64,000 nt of DNA. Source: Adiantum capillus-veneris. Lineage: Eukaryota; Streptophyta; Polypodiopsida; Polypodiales; Pteridaceae. The notes beneath the pieces were generated by a model, which was not told where the DNA came from, made no database searches, and saw only the letters and a list, made by a program, of their open reading frames with translations. Below are positions 22,874-33,906 of this stretch, in pieces (positions within the stretch are counted from its first letter, which is position 1; each line of letters begins with the position of its first letter). The translations under genes were made by a program, and so were the position numbers. The stretch covers positions 32,617,396 through 32,681,395 of the forward strand of contig CM043960.1 of assembly GCA_014529385.2 (NCBI GenBank). Reading direction: 5' to 3'.

Positions 22874-24034
22874 CTAACTGTACTGTAATCGTACGAAGAA
22901 TTGTAAGAATTCAAGCGGCGATGCACTGACATCAGTTTTGTTGTTCTTCTTTGGGACCCATTTCTTTGTGATTATTGGTTGTTTTGTTGCTGGCTCTCGT
23001 TTGGGAACCCATACTTGCACGTGCTTCATTTGTGTTTGAAGAGACTTCTTTGGGATCCACCTTTTTGTTGTGTGAGTCGACAGTGGTCTTTGCTTCAGCC
23101 CTTGTACACTTGGTTGGGGATAGGATTCAGGCTTTGAAAATTGATGCTGTGGTTGTTTGGGAATCCAAATGAATTCCTGACTTTTTTGTGCTTGAATCAA
23201 CTTCTTTGGAGCCCAAACCTGAGTTGTGAAAGCTTGCGACTTTGTGATATTCTTACCCGTTCGTGCACTCTTTCCTTGTTTTTGTTTTGGTGTTGGAACT
23301 TGTGATTTGTCATTAGAGATCTTTGTCTTCTTGATCCATATCTGTTTTTGGCCGATCTAGCTTTTTGGTATCCAGATTTGTCGAGCTTTTTGGCTTTGAC
23401 TTGTTGTCCTGCTCTTTTGACCTGTCATGGTTGTTGCTGAAGGGGTTGGTGATAGTGATGGCCTGAGTTGATGATAGGGGATGTCATAAGATTCATCACT
23501 ATCGCTACTATCCCCAGCAAGGTTGACTTCTTGTACTTTCCCTTTAATTTTTGGCTGGTAGTGGAAAGTTACTGTCTGTTTGCTCGTGGGTGGTAGTTTC
23601 TTGGAGGGCTTTTCTAGCCCATTGATTAGAGCATTGTTGGCTCGTTGCTCTGGTCGTATTCCTCCTAGTTGAGTCTTTGCATCCTTATTAGGAGCCATGT
23701 ATGAGGATGCTTGTGGTGACTGTGTCTTCACTGAGGACTTTGGAATCCACTTTTGATGCACTTTATTCATGTAGCGATGACATTGATTCCCGGGTCGTTG
23801 ATCTTCTTGAAGCTCGAAGTTTTCTACAGAGTCATAGAACTCGTCGTCTTCTTCATCTTTTGATTCTCCACATTTCTTTGTTTGTTCCTTATGTCGAGAG
23901 CTTGTTGATGTCTGGTTCTCTTCGTTTTCCTGGATTACACTCACTGCAAAATAAGGAACGACATCATAGCCATTTTCATCACAAAACTTTGTTGTGGGAG
24001 CATCCTCCACGGCACACACGTCCAGAGTAGCCAA
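22874..24034 (-). pseudogene. Gypsy-A W-[IV]-P-K repeat region
   Basis: One minus-strand frame from about 24034 to 22874 with a stop at 23357-23359. It begins with an acidic linker (DVCAVED...ENGYDVVPYF), whose counterpart in Gypsy-C (DVCVNM...NEDGYDIIP) lies between protease and RT. Then come eight spaced motifs: KWIPKSS, IWIPKS, IWIKKTK, VWAPKKL, IWIPKQP, RWIPKKS, VWVPKRE and KWVPKKN. Spacing is irregular, in a Lys/Gln/Ser-rich, probably disordered background. Comparable motifs occur after the integrase in Gypsy-B and Gypsy-C. From memory, similar W-V-P-K motifs are found in some plant Copia gag-pol proteins; the function is unknown, possibly RNA or protein binding. The RT-RH-IN block seems to have been lost between the linker and the repeats. 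Confidence 0.75.
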
Positions 24035-24043
24035 GATGTGTTC

Positions 24044-24304
24044 CTATCCAAAAGGCTCTAACTCTTCTTCAGGAAATGGTTCTGGGATATAGTCCATATC
24101 CTCTATAACCCGCTCTAGGATACATTCCTCACGTTTCAAGCTACCACATTGTGAAGCTCCACACATCCACAGTTCTTTAGGCTTACCCAACCAAGCTGGA
24201 AGTTCTGATCCTGCCACTGTGGCGGAATCAAACTCCTCAACCGGTGTTCTCGTCACATCCCTATAGCTATGGTCCCTCAAGTTTACCTTTGTTATGGTTT
24301 CCAT
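24044..24304 (-). pseudogene. Gypsy-A post-protease linker
   Basis: ITKVNLRDHSYRDVTRTPVEEFDS matches ITRVNLKDHTYRDALKTPIQEFDS after the protease of Gypsy-C (58507-58716). It is therefore a conserved spacer that follows PR in both families, here with an acidic end (EPFPEEELEPFG). No known domain. Confidence 0.7.
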
Positions 24305-24309
24305 ATGTC

Positions 24310-25092
24310 TCAGGTATATATGGTCATAACCCCAACTTGGACCATTTTCAATTGTCGCATGAATGGTATTCCCAGAATGATGTCATAGTTGTTCTTCTTG
24401 CCAAAGTCAACAACAGCAAAAGTGTGTTCATATTCAATGCCACAAGAAGTAACAAGTACTTTTTCTAGCAGTCCTATGGGCTTTTCCTTGTGTCCGTCTG
24501 CAAGCTGCAGGGTCATTCGTGTGGATATCAAGGCAGGTTTTTCCCATTTTTTCCAAACCTCTTTGGTTGCAATGGCCACACCAACTCCACTGTCAAGGAT
24601 TGCCATGGTTTTTACATCATTGAATTCCACAGGAAGGGTGGTGTTTCCATCTTCTCCCTCGTAATACTCGCCTACCTTGTTTAATGGCACTGGCCTAGTA
24701 TTTAGTTGAGGCATTTCAAGCTCTTTGATGCCTTCCTCGATTTGAGTCATTGGGGTTTTTACACCAAATTTCTCGAGTCATTTACCCACATTAGCCCACA
24801 TGTTTGGTCTTATTCTGAGCAACTCGGCTAACATTATTGTACAGGTGACTGGGGTAGATAGAATATCTACTAGCCCCTTTGAATCGATGGCTTTGTTGGG
24901 AGACAATCTATGTGATGGGACTGCAACCACATCTGACTTGGTCTCGTATTCTCCCATGTAAGATGGCAGTGTTCTTAGCAAATGGGGTTGACTATCCATA
25001 GATTGTACAGATCCTTTGTCGCCCCAATACGATCGCACGTCTAGATTCATTTGAGATCTAGTCTCAAATTCCTCTATTGGTGGTAGAAACAC
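24310..25092 (-). pseudogene. Gypsy-A aspartic protease (PR1)
   Basis: Two frame-equal segments (24778-25092 and 24310-24750) separated by a stop. The retropepsin core is in the second: TMAILDSGVGVAIATKEVW carries the D-S-G catalytic triad, LQLADGHKEKPIGLLEKVLV is the flap-side strand, and YDIILGIPFMRQL is the hydrophobic-hydrophobic-Gly element. It cleaves Gag/Pol in active relatives. The first segment holds conserved spacer text (LLRTLPSYMGEYETKSDVVAV), also seen in Gypsy-C (TLKTLPSYLGDNEDESIV). Confidence 0.88.
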
Positions 25093-25119
25093 TCCTCGTT
25101 CATCACCAGTCTTGTCTAC

Positions 25120-26418
25120 TCATCTTCTTAGGTCATCGGCTTCATTGGCCTCTCTGAATTGTTTCCACAATTCGTCAAGACCGTCTATCTCTTTACAATC
25201 CTCAGGTATAGCTTGGTGAAATCCCTCGGAAGAGTTATCTGTGGTATTCAGTACTATCCTTGGTTCTAATGCTGGGTCTTTGAGTTTTGGTATGTGATCA
25301 TGACTAGAATCTGGCTCTTTTAGTTCCTGGTTTGGTGGGATTACTTGTGTAGGCATGACACGAATCACATCCTCAGGTTTTGCAACTGGTGGTTCTAGTA
25401 AAGCTTGGGCTGTTTGAATCATTTTCTTGCACATTTCAAACCTTTGCTTTTCTAGTTCCGCATAGGGATATGTCATCCACCTTTGTTCTTGGGTTTGGTT
25501 GTTTTTGAGCCTCGCATCATAGGCTTTCAAGAGGGCATCTAATGTCTCATTAACCTTCTCTGCCAACACAGATCCTCCTGAACTAGCACTTCTCAGTTTC
25601 TCATCCGTGGATGGTTCTTCTAGAGGTTTAACCATCTGTGTAAGAGAAGGTGCCTCCTTTTCCTCATGTTGTTTTATCTTCTCCTCAGCTTCCGTAAGCT
25701 TCTCAGCTAGGGATTTTTGCTCTCGTTCCCTGCGTGCTTTCATCCTAGTCTTTCTAGCTTTCCAACTATTTTGTTTGCTCTTGGTTTTCTGACTAGGTGC
25801 GTCTGTCTTTGGTCCATCATCTGTCTTTGGACTCGTGTCACTTTCCGTGTTCTTTGTCTCTGGATTCTCATCAGCTTTCTTTTGAGCTTGTGCTCTCGTA
25901 ACCACTTGAACTGGTACGACATTTTCATTTTCTGAGCTACTAGGGAGCTGAACAATCCCTGATACATTTGTCGTGATTTTCCTGATTTGTTTTGGTTTCT
26001 TCGGGCAATCGGGGATCAAGTGAGTGATGCCACACTCAAGACAATAGGCATTTACTTCAGTGATCTCCGTATGAGGACATTGTTTGACCAAGTGTTTGTC
26101 ACGACTTTTGTGACAATCTGTCTCTGGTTGAGGAGATTCTTTTAGCATTTCCTCTTGGCTATAAGCAAGCTTTGACCTAGATAAGCCGCTATTTTCAATG
26201 AATCGCAATGTCCTTTCGTCCATTTCATACCTTCTTTCTTTCGACTGAAACCCAAGAGGGTGAGGTTGTACCGGTCTCACCACTCCATGTGTTTCTCTCA
26301 CATTTTGTTGCTCCGAAGGGTAGTACTCACTTTGGTTGCTATACCACATTGTAGCTGGTACTGGCGTTGGTTTATTTGATGCTTCCATCATTGGCATGTA
26401 TCTCATGTCTACCTGCAT
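25120..26418 (-). pseudogene. Gypsy-A gag C-terminal region with zinc knuckle and coiled coil
   Basis: 432 residues in the protease frame. A compact knuckle CLECGITHLIPDC (CX2CX3HX4C, one residue shorter in the loop than the usual CX4H) lies near 26010-26050. A highly charged Lys/Glu region (KARKTRMKARREREQKSLAEKLTEAEEKIKQHEEKE) is broken into heptads and predicts a coiled coil. The rest is acidic and disordered. It ends with TGA at 25120. Overall it is the nucleocapsid and linker part of Gag. Confidence 0.75.
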
Positions 26419-26447
26419 TCTAGCACCTGGCAGCGGAGGTTGTTGTC

Positions 26448-27281
26448 CTAAGACAAGCTGTGCCTCAAAACTCCTACTGGTCTTGGCGCATTCCCCGTAA
26501 TGTATCTAGGTGGAGTAGGTGCTTCTGGAACAGGTTGTACATACCTCTCCCTAGCATTTTCCATGCTATAATAGCACTCTTCCCCCGTATGGTTCGTCCA
26601 TTTTCTCTCAATTTCACACCACTTCAGCTCTCCCGAATCAGACCTTACAAGAGGAATCAACCTCTTGACTAAGTCGTCGATAAGTTTTTCTTGATCAATA
26701 GGTGCCGTTGGCTTGGCAATGGACTCACTTATCTCTGAAACACTGTGCTGAGAGGATGTGTCATCTCCTTGAATCTTTAAGTCCGTTTCTTTGTATGCCT
26801 CACAGTTATCCACTAGATAAAGAGCTTCTTTGATCAACTCGTTTAGCATCATTCTCCTTATCATATGCAGATCCTTCTGAAGGCCCGCATGTCTCATTCC
26901 CTGGATAATGATCAGCATCAGTCGTGCTTGCGTAGGTAATTCCGCTCTCGGATAGAGCTTAACATATCTCTTGAGCCGTAATGATTCTTTGCGTACTGAT
27001 TCATTCTCTTTCTGTTTGAATCTATGGATTTGTGAGACCGTGTTGTGATCAATGCCTTTTGGCGATAATTCTTCAATAAACTCCTCAAACAGCTCATCTA
27101 GGGTCTCAAAATCCCATTTTTCCACCGAGTCGAACCATGTAGCTGCATCATCTTCTAGAGTCAATCCAAATCCCGCAAACTGTGTCGCAAAATCTGAAAC
27201 TTCCTCTACTCTAATCACTCTTCTAAAAGACGCTATGTGATCTCTCGGATCTTTATCTCCGGAGTATTTTCTTTTACCCAT
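26448..27281 (-). pseudogene. Gypsy-A gag capsid domain
   Basis: 277 residues beginning GDKDPRDHIASFRRVI and containing LTLEDDAATWFDSVE, FKQKENESVRKESLRLKRYV and MLNELIKEALYLVDNCEAYKE, the order of the Retrotrans_gag capsid fold. Near the end is KWCEIERKWTNHTGEECYY, a CX8HX4C knuckle variant also present in Gypsy-C. It overlaps the preceding N-terminal segment by about 49 bp in another frame, so one frameshift separates them. Confidence 0.85.
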
Positions 27282-27808
27282 TTCTGGACTTGGGATGGTC
27301 TAACTCGTCGATTGTTGACAAGTCTAACCAGAGACTCTCCCAATCCTTCTCTCGTTATCGCTCTTGAAGGGAATCTTGGTGGCTTTCTTCTTGGAACTCC
27401 TATAGGAATTCTCGTGTTTGGTGGAGGCATTTGTGGTCCTTCATTGACCAAATATCCACCTCTTTCTAGTACAGTTTGTGGATTTGTGCTTTCTACAACT
27501 CTGTATTCTCGTGCATACTTGTCGACAACTATAGATCTCCATTGACAGTCGACTCCGTATGTGTAGACATATAAGAGCTTGTAATCCGTTACCTCTTCTA
27601 GGTATGGATCTGAGCACCTATAAAGATTGACCTCATTGTCGTCAATGTATCTATATAGTCCTTCACTCTCATGACCAATTATCCAAACTCTCTCAACAAG
27701 ATGGGTCTTTATCAATTGCAAGTTTGGAAGATCCATTGTGGGAGGATATTCCTCTATCGTCGGGATCTCCAAGCTTGTGTAAGCTGCGTTTGAATCTAGG
27801 GTAGACAT
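27233..27808 (-). pseudogene. Gypsy-A gag N-terminal region
   Basis: 191 residues from the first ATG after the leader (MSTLDSNAAYTSLE). It ends VNNRRVRPSQVQKWVKE, which matches EPNRRIKPVDFQKWVRK at the same place in Gypsy-C. The body is a conserved region unique to this group. I recognise no Pfam-type domain in the first 150 residues. Confidence 0.7.
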
Positions 27809-30190
27809 GATTTCTGGGCTTCAGATCTTTGGCTTGGTTCAAGTAGACTTAGTCCACTGTGTTCAAGTGCTTTGGTTAGGGAAAAGTCGAAACTATGTCC
27901 AACACTGCAACTGTTTCGTCACAATTCTCGCAAATTGTCGCTTTTAGACACCCCTAACTTGCGGATGAATTTTGAGGCCTCAAACGATGTTTTTTTCAAA
28001 GTTGAACTAAATGGTTGCTCTAAGATCTGTTCAACTAAATGGTTAGGGTTCAAGTTTTGCTCTAAGATCTGTAGAGCTGCTCTCAGGCTACGTTTTGATA
28101 TAAAAACTTCTTTGATCAGATACCGTTTGTGAAAGTTATGGCCAAAACAGTGAATTGCAGTTTAGAATGGTCAAAATGAGTCCAAATTCAATTTTGAAAA
28201 AAAGATTTGGGATCTCTGTCACACTGTGAACACTTCTATATGGTCAAAATTACAGTTGGACCCTAAAACTAGCCTAGAGACATCCTACGCGTAGGATGTC
28301 TACATGCTCAGAATTCAACAAAATTTGGTTCATAGACTCCCCTTAAGTCCAGCAACACAATGGTATGCTCAGATTTTCCTTTGGACCTAAAAATGGCCTT
28401 GAGACATCCTACGCGTAGGATGTCTTTTTGCTCAGAATGACTTGAAATTTTCACCCCATCTTCTCCTTGAGGTGCTGATCACAGTGGTGTGCTCATAAGT
28501 TGGTTTGGAGTCCTAAATCAAGCTGGAGACATCCTATGCGTAGGATGTCTTTTTGCTCTGTTTCAGCTCAAACTTGCACTGTAGCTTCCCCTTGATGTGC
28601 TAAGCTCACAGCTATTTTTACTTTTTGATTCTGACACCTATAGGTTGGTCAAATGATCTAGAATCTGTTCCAAAAGCCTGATGTCTGTTCTGATGAATTC
28701 CTGAGTCAAATCAACTCCAAATTGGACCAAAATTGACTAGGAGGCTTGCCTAAGGCTATACAACACCCTGCTATGTCCACAATTTGATTTTGGCCTCTAA
28801 ATCATGCCTTAGACATCCTACGCGTAGTATGTCTAACTGCTCAGAATTGCCCCAAATTTGAACCACAGACTCTGCTCAAAATTAAGTTTGGAGTGCAAAA
28901 TCACACATATGACATCCTACGCGTAGGATGTCTTTTTGGCCTGTTTGACCCCAGACTTGACCCAAAGCTTCCCCTTGATGTCAGCAACCCAATGCTATTC
29001 TTAGATTTTAATTTGGATGTCAAAAGACCCCAAAACTAGCTATCCTTGCCTTTTTCAGTCAAAAATACTAAAGTCTGCTTAAAACTCAATTTTCTCACCC
29101 AAATGAGTTGAAAACTCTCACATGCACTCAAAACAACATTTAGAACATGCCTATGGAGTCATCCTATGGTTTGGTCTCAAAATTAGGCTTTGGACACAAT
29201 TTGGATAGGATGTCTAGCAATTCTCGTCTTTTGGCTTTGATCTGTCAAAATTTGGTCAAATTTCCACTTTCCAAGTGAAAATAGGGTAAAACCTACCTTC
29301 TAAACACATAGGTAACCTCAGATTTTCAAAATTTCCACCAGATCACCCTGTAGACATCCTACGCGTAGGATGTCTACTGCTGATTTTTTGAGACTGAAGT
29401 GTCCCTGATGCTTCCTTATGCTCTCAGCAAGTGCAAGTATGCTTCACAATTGCAAAAACATGCAAAAATCACTCAATTTAAGCCTTTTCTGAAAGTTTAC
29501 GTTTTCTGACTCCGCCTTTTGGCTTTTGGTCAACAAAAATAGGGAAAAACATTCAAGTCAATATGTTACTAGGGTAAAACCTACCCTCTGAACCCACTGG
29601 TGCAGTCAGAATTTTCAAATTTGGTCTCCAGAACCCCCTTGAGACATCCTACGCATAGGATGTCTATGTTTACAGAATTGCAGGTTTTCTTCACAAAACC
29701 CTTGCAAATGCTCTTTTATATGCACAACATCAGTCAGTCATACAAAAATATCCACAAAAGCTTGTTTAATGCATTTTTACCCTCAAAAGCACACTTTTCC
29801 GTGATTTCAAATGCAATCAAGCACTTTAGCAAATAATTCAATGTTGAATAGCTCTAGATCAGAATCGGATCACTTACCTAAAGCTACTCCTGCAAATCAT
29901 ATGGGGTTTTGCATCTATGCGTAGAAAAACGCTTCACTGCCACACACGGACTAGTAAACGCTTTTATCACCTCACAAATCACTCGACCACCAATAACTAC
30001 TCTAATCCACAGATCCTAACTAAACCTATCTAGTCGCAGACCCTCGACAAGACACACGCTTCCTAGCTATCCACTTGATCGCGGAATATCCTCTTTCGGA
30101 TCCACTTAAGAAAAACGCTTTCTTTAGCCGAAACTAAATCAAGCAACCATCACACGAGTGTTAGTAGGAAACCTACTTAGGTCCTTGTGT
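27809..30190 (-). other. Gypsy-A 5' leader with palindrome array
   Basis: 2.4 kb between primer site and gag, without ORFs. It is built of degenerate repeats whose best-kept part is a 24-bp palindrome, annotated separately. Confidence 0.8.
28278..29665. repeat. Seven 24-bp palindromes (arms AGACATCCTA/TAGGATGTCT, core CGCG) in the Gypsy-A leader
   Basis: Copies at 28278-28301, 28402-28425, 28527-28550, 28811-28834, 28910-28933, 29352-29375 and 29642-29665. The first two are perfect, and the sixth extends to a perfect 28 bp (29350-29377). The others have one mismatch each (C to T, G to T, outer A to T, G to A). Start-to-start spacing is 124, 125, 284, 99, 442 and 290 bp. Flanking unit sequence is only loosely similar, so the palindrome is the conserved part. 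In RNA each could form a 10-bp stem with a self-complementary CGCG loop. Confidence 0.95.
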
Positions 30191-30208
30191 CCCCGACAGC
30201 GGCGCCAA
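30191..30208 (-). other. Gypsy-A primer binding site (tRNA-Asp-like)
   Basis: TTGGCGCCGCTGTCGGGG on the minus strand, directly after the 5' LTR, close to the tRNA-Asp complement used by many plant non-chromovirus Gypsy elements. Confidence 0.88.
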
Positions 30209-31165
30209 TGTTGGACAAGGAGCGACTCACACACCCATGAAGTGCATGCAAACACTACCTATATCAACATAATGTCAATCGAGGACACAGATGACACGAT
30301 AGGCACACGGAGGAAATCCCTTAAGCTTGTCAGGTTGAGACCATCCTACACATACAACACTCAGGAAGGCCAACTAAACCACAATCAAGAACCTCAATGC
30401 TCTCAACTACACCACCTAGCCACATACACACATGCGGAAGGTAACTTACCTAATCATGCCAGATTCATACGAAACTTAAGGAACACCATCTCCTCACTAG
30501 GATACACCTGTCCCTAAGATTCTACACTCAAAATCCTCACTCTAAACCCATCTGCGGAAAACGCGTAGGATGACAGAGCTGAAATTTGAAAGTGCCCGAA
30601 ACTGAAATTTATGAGTACCTATGCGTAGCTTACGTCGCCACGATTCTATAGACTACTAGCACGCAGAAAACAGACATCGTTTGATACACTTACGGCCACA
30701 AATAGCTCGTAGATGCGTCGGCGTGTGCGCTTCGTCTCGCGTGGAATGCTTGGCGTTGTCGCGTAGCTCTCCTCGAGCCTACAGTAATGGTGCAGTCAGA
30801 TCTCCAATGCGTTGAGCGAGCCGGGCGTAGCGAGAGGATGAAGCTCACGCTCACTCTCTTTCTCTCTCACACACAGTAGACCGCAACGCTCAAGTTTGAT
30901 TATGATTGAAGTCTTTTTACAAAATGACTTAGGTACCTTATATACTAAGGCTACCTTAGGTTTAACCAAAAATGGGGTTGAAAGGGTCAAATGGCTTTGT
31001 ATTTACAATCTGGAAGTGCCATTGCACCCCGGCTTCTGAAACTAGAATAACTACTCATTACAAATGACGTTTATAGCCATAATCCGCAGCATTTCATAAC
31101 TCGCAAAAGATAAGACTTTGGTACGAAACTTGAGTTATGTCGTGTTGTTGACCCAGCGGTCAACA
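30209..31165 (-). repeat. Gypsy-A 5' LTR
   Basis: 957-bp direct repeat of 19576-20532. It carries at 30561-30574 ACGCGTAGGATGAC, nearly half of the leader palindrome. Target duplication CCCTC follows at 31166-31170. Confidence 0.95.
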
Positions 31166-31312
31166 CCCTCCGGCTCCTCTTGGCCTTGTCGAACGTCAAC
31201 AATGAAAGGTAACACACAGAGGCATGCTGGTTTTGCTGCCACCCTCTCGCTCTTCGAGCGGCAGCTCTAGCTTTCTCCTCCTCAAACCTACCTAGGAATC
31301 ACAAGCTGCCGC

Positions 31313-31373
<61 letters not shown>

Positions 31374-31616
31374 GGTAGTAGTGCAGTCTCCCTCTCTTGC
31401 GCTCCTCATCATCCTCCCCTGCAGACAAGCTGCACACTATCATTGCACCCCGTCATGCACACCGATCGCAAGTGCAGCTTTGACAAGCATTTGCAACATC
31501 TCAAAGACTTGTGATTTCATGGTGGGTATCAATGAGATCGCAAGCAACACAGAAGAAGAATGAGGTCACTGGGAATGAAAACAAGATGAGCGCTTGGCAA
31601 GACAAGGGCAAATAAG
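31166..31616. other. Short spacer between Gypsy-A and Gypsy-B
   Basis: 450 bp containing a CT tract (about 31317-31370) and, from about 31420, the left part of a duplicated segment whose other copy is 45655-46181. No gene. Confidence 0.7.
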
Positions 31617-32183
31617 TGTGCGCGTCTGCCGCACGTGTCAGAGCCAGGGACTTGCCGAGCACCGTGTGCGAGCCACGAAGGCTGCAAGCTCACAGAGAGC
31701 AGGGGTGTGTCACTCACCTCCCTGCTCTTGTCGCCGTGAAGGATTCCTTGCCGCGAAGAAGAAGGAGCCGCCGCTTCGCCACGCTCAACCACTTTGCCGC
31801 CGCCGTCATGCCTTCGTAATGCTCGATCGCCCACACACACTCTCTCTCTCACACACACACACAAGGAGGTGAAGAAGAAGAATATGGAGATGGAGATGGA
31901 GCAAGAGCACTCTTCTATTGCACAAATGAGAGAATAACTCAATTTTAGGTTTAGGTGACTTTTGTATGAGCTCGCCCCATTCACATTTGGGCGCCCATGC
32001 TTAGCCAACTAACCCTTGCGTGTTCCAGTTAGAGTGCGCCTCTCAGTGGCAATCACTCTACCCTTTTCCTATTGGACTGACAAGCCCGGTACCTGACTCT
32101 ACCAAATAAATAATACAATGTCCGCCGTAGGTTACAATGTCAGTCGTAGGTAATAGGGTGTCCGTGAGCCGTGAGGGTTAACA
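31617..32183 (-). repeat. Gypsy-B 3' LTR
   Basis: 567-bp direct repeat of 43883-44446 with target duplication ATAAG at left. It has a short internal duplication (GTCCGCCGTAGG/GTCAGTCGTAGG) not in the partner. Confidence 0.95.
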
Positions 32184-32200
32184 TGTCCCACTTCCTGATG
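32184..32200 (-). other. Gypsy-B polypurine tract
   Basis: CATCAGGAAGTGGGACA on the minus strand, next to the 3' LTR. It is less purely purine than the others, so confidence is moderate. Confidence 0.65.
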
Positions 32201-33397
32201 TAGATTCCATCCTCGGAAGCTATTGAGTTGAAGCTTGTTATGTCCATGTTGTAGAGCATCTGGAGTTGAATCTGCAAGGCAAAGTCACTGTTTGAGCAAG
32301 CGGAATTATATTTCCATAAATCATGAGGGGAATGTAAAGTACATGTGGAAATGAGTAAATGCAATATTTATGAAATGTTAGACTGCCATTAAGGACAAAT
32401 AAATCGCACTTTGAGTAAATTAATTAATCAAGAGTTTTGGGCTTATGGGTGAGTCTATCAATTAGTTAGCTATGACTAAGGTTAAAACAACTACTCTAGT
32501 ACTAGCTAAGCTAAGAAGATTATCTAAATGCAAGATTCCCTAATTGTGCTTTTCAGCTTTGATTACCCAACTAGCTCTCACAACTGCAAACAAAAGCTTG
32601 AAATGTTAACTGTAAGCTCGATGGAAGTCTTTTAAATGTCATTCATTTTTTTCTTTCTCTTTTTTACTTTGGTTCACAATCATTTGACGTGTGTGCTTAT
32701 TTTGTATGTCCGGGGCTTTTTGCTTCTCAAGGAAAAGCGCCCACACTGGGAACCTCTAGGGCTCTAGTACCATAGACAATACATGTGAGTGAAGTACCAA
32801 ATCAAGCCAGGATTTCTCTTCCAGCATTAGATTTTTCATTTGTGGCACTTATGTTTTTTGCTTCCATTTCCTTTGTATTCTCACTAGTGTTTTTGTTGTT
32901 TAAGTGAGCAAGCTTCTCTATGCCTTAAACATTCCTAATGTCTCAAATACTCAGATAATTTTATCCAGCTAGGCCTAGTGGTCAAGTAAATGAGTTAACC
33001 TAAAGTCACGGTCTCCTAATCTCAAGGCCCATCCATAAGATTAAACTCTAGTTCCATCAACTTAAACAAAGACAAATTTATACATCTATAATGGCAGATA
33101 ACAAACATAACTATTGCACTCAAACAAACCATAAAAAATCATTATTAGCAATTATACATATCCACCAACATGAATCATGGAAAGTAGTACACCTAGAGGT
33201 ATGGAGTTGCTCATTTTGTCGAAGCAGATGTCCTCAGCCATGTGGATGGAGATCCATATAAGTCCTACCTAACACATCCAAAAACAAGCACTATACCTCT
33301 AGGAGGCATGTCAGTGTGAAAAAATTAAAACTCCTAGAAAACAAACTCAAAACACAATCCAGACCCCTAACCTACCTATCTGTCATCCCTTTTAAAA
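32201..33397 (-). other. Gypsy-B 3' non-coding region
   Basis: 1.2 kb between the last small ORF and the polypurine tract, AT-rich. I see no ORF, palindrome array or captured gene. Confidence 0.55.
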
Positions 33398-33820
33398 TCA
33401 AGGAAAGAGGATATTATATAAACCGGGTGGCCACCCTAAGGCTAGGCCTCTATCCTCATCATCTAGATAAACGAAATCATTTTCCATGAGGCCATAGTCT
33501 TCCTCGGTCTCTATTATTTCTTCTTCATCATCCTCTTGCGCAAGCGTGTTAATCAAGAATCTCGCGATGCGTGGATACTCATCCTGTGCAAAAGAATAAG
33601 CATGTGCCACCGGAGAAACATTCGCTACTGAGTAGGGATCACTAGTTATCCATAAACGTATCAGCCATTCTAACTCCTCAAAATTTCGCTCACGTGCAAG
33701 TCTCTCTACCAAATCCCATTCGCAAGAAAGTACAGGGTAGCAGATGTGAAACACTTGAGAAAAAGAAAAAGGGTACCTTTCATCAAAAATAGAAGCGCAT
33801 GCCTCTGGTGAACTAGCCAT
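33398..33820 (-). CDS. Small acidic ORF downstream of Gypsy-B pol
   Basis: 140 codons, intact from ATG (context GAGATGGCT, a fair Kozak match). An aromatic N-terminal half (FDERYPFSFSQVFHICYPVL) is followed by Trp/Leu-rich helices and an Asp/Glu-rich tail (EDDEEEIIETEED). I recognise no family. It lies in the element after pol, where some Gypsy lineages carry accessory or env-like ORFs, and its frame is intact while the long pol frame next to it is not. It could be a spurious frame, or an exon of a spliced accessory protein. Confidence 0.4.
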   Translation of the reverse strand: MASSPEACASIFDERYPFSFSQVFHICYPVLSCEWDLVERLARERNFEELEWLIRLWITSDPYSVANVSPVAHAYSFAQDEYPRIARFLINTLAQEDDEEEIIETEEDYGLMENDFVYLDDEDRGLALGWPPGLYNILFP

Positions 33821-33906
33821 CTCTGAGAATACAAATAGATTTGGTTAGGTCTTTAAAACATGAGTTGTTTTTGTGTGTTGCTTGATGTGACATGGTGAAT
33901 TTAAAC

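Noticed and set aside
28278-29665. CRISPR array
   Set aside because: The repeats are palindromic and far apart (99-442 bp), the spacers are related and not unique, and the context is a plant retroelement leader.
31594-31872. Overlapping frames in the Gypsy-B LTRs (also 43846-44219)
   Set aside because: The same frames occur in both LTRs and contain no protein domain; they are LTR sequence.
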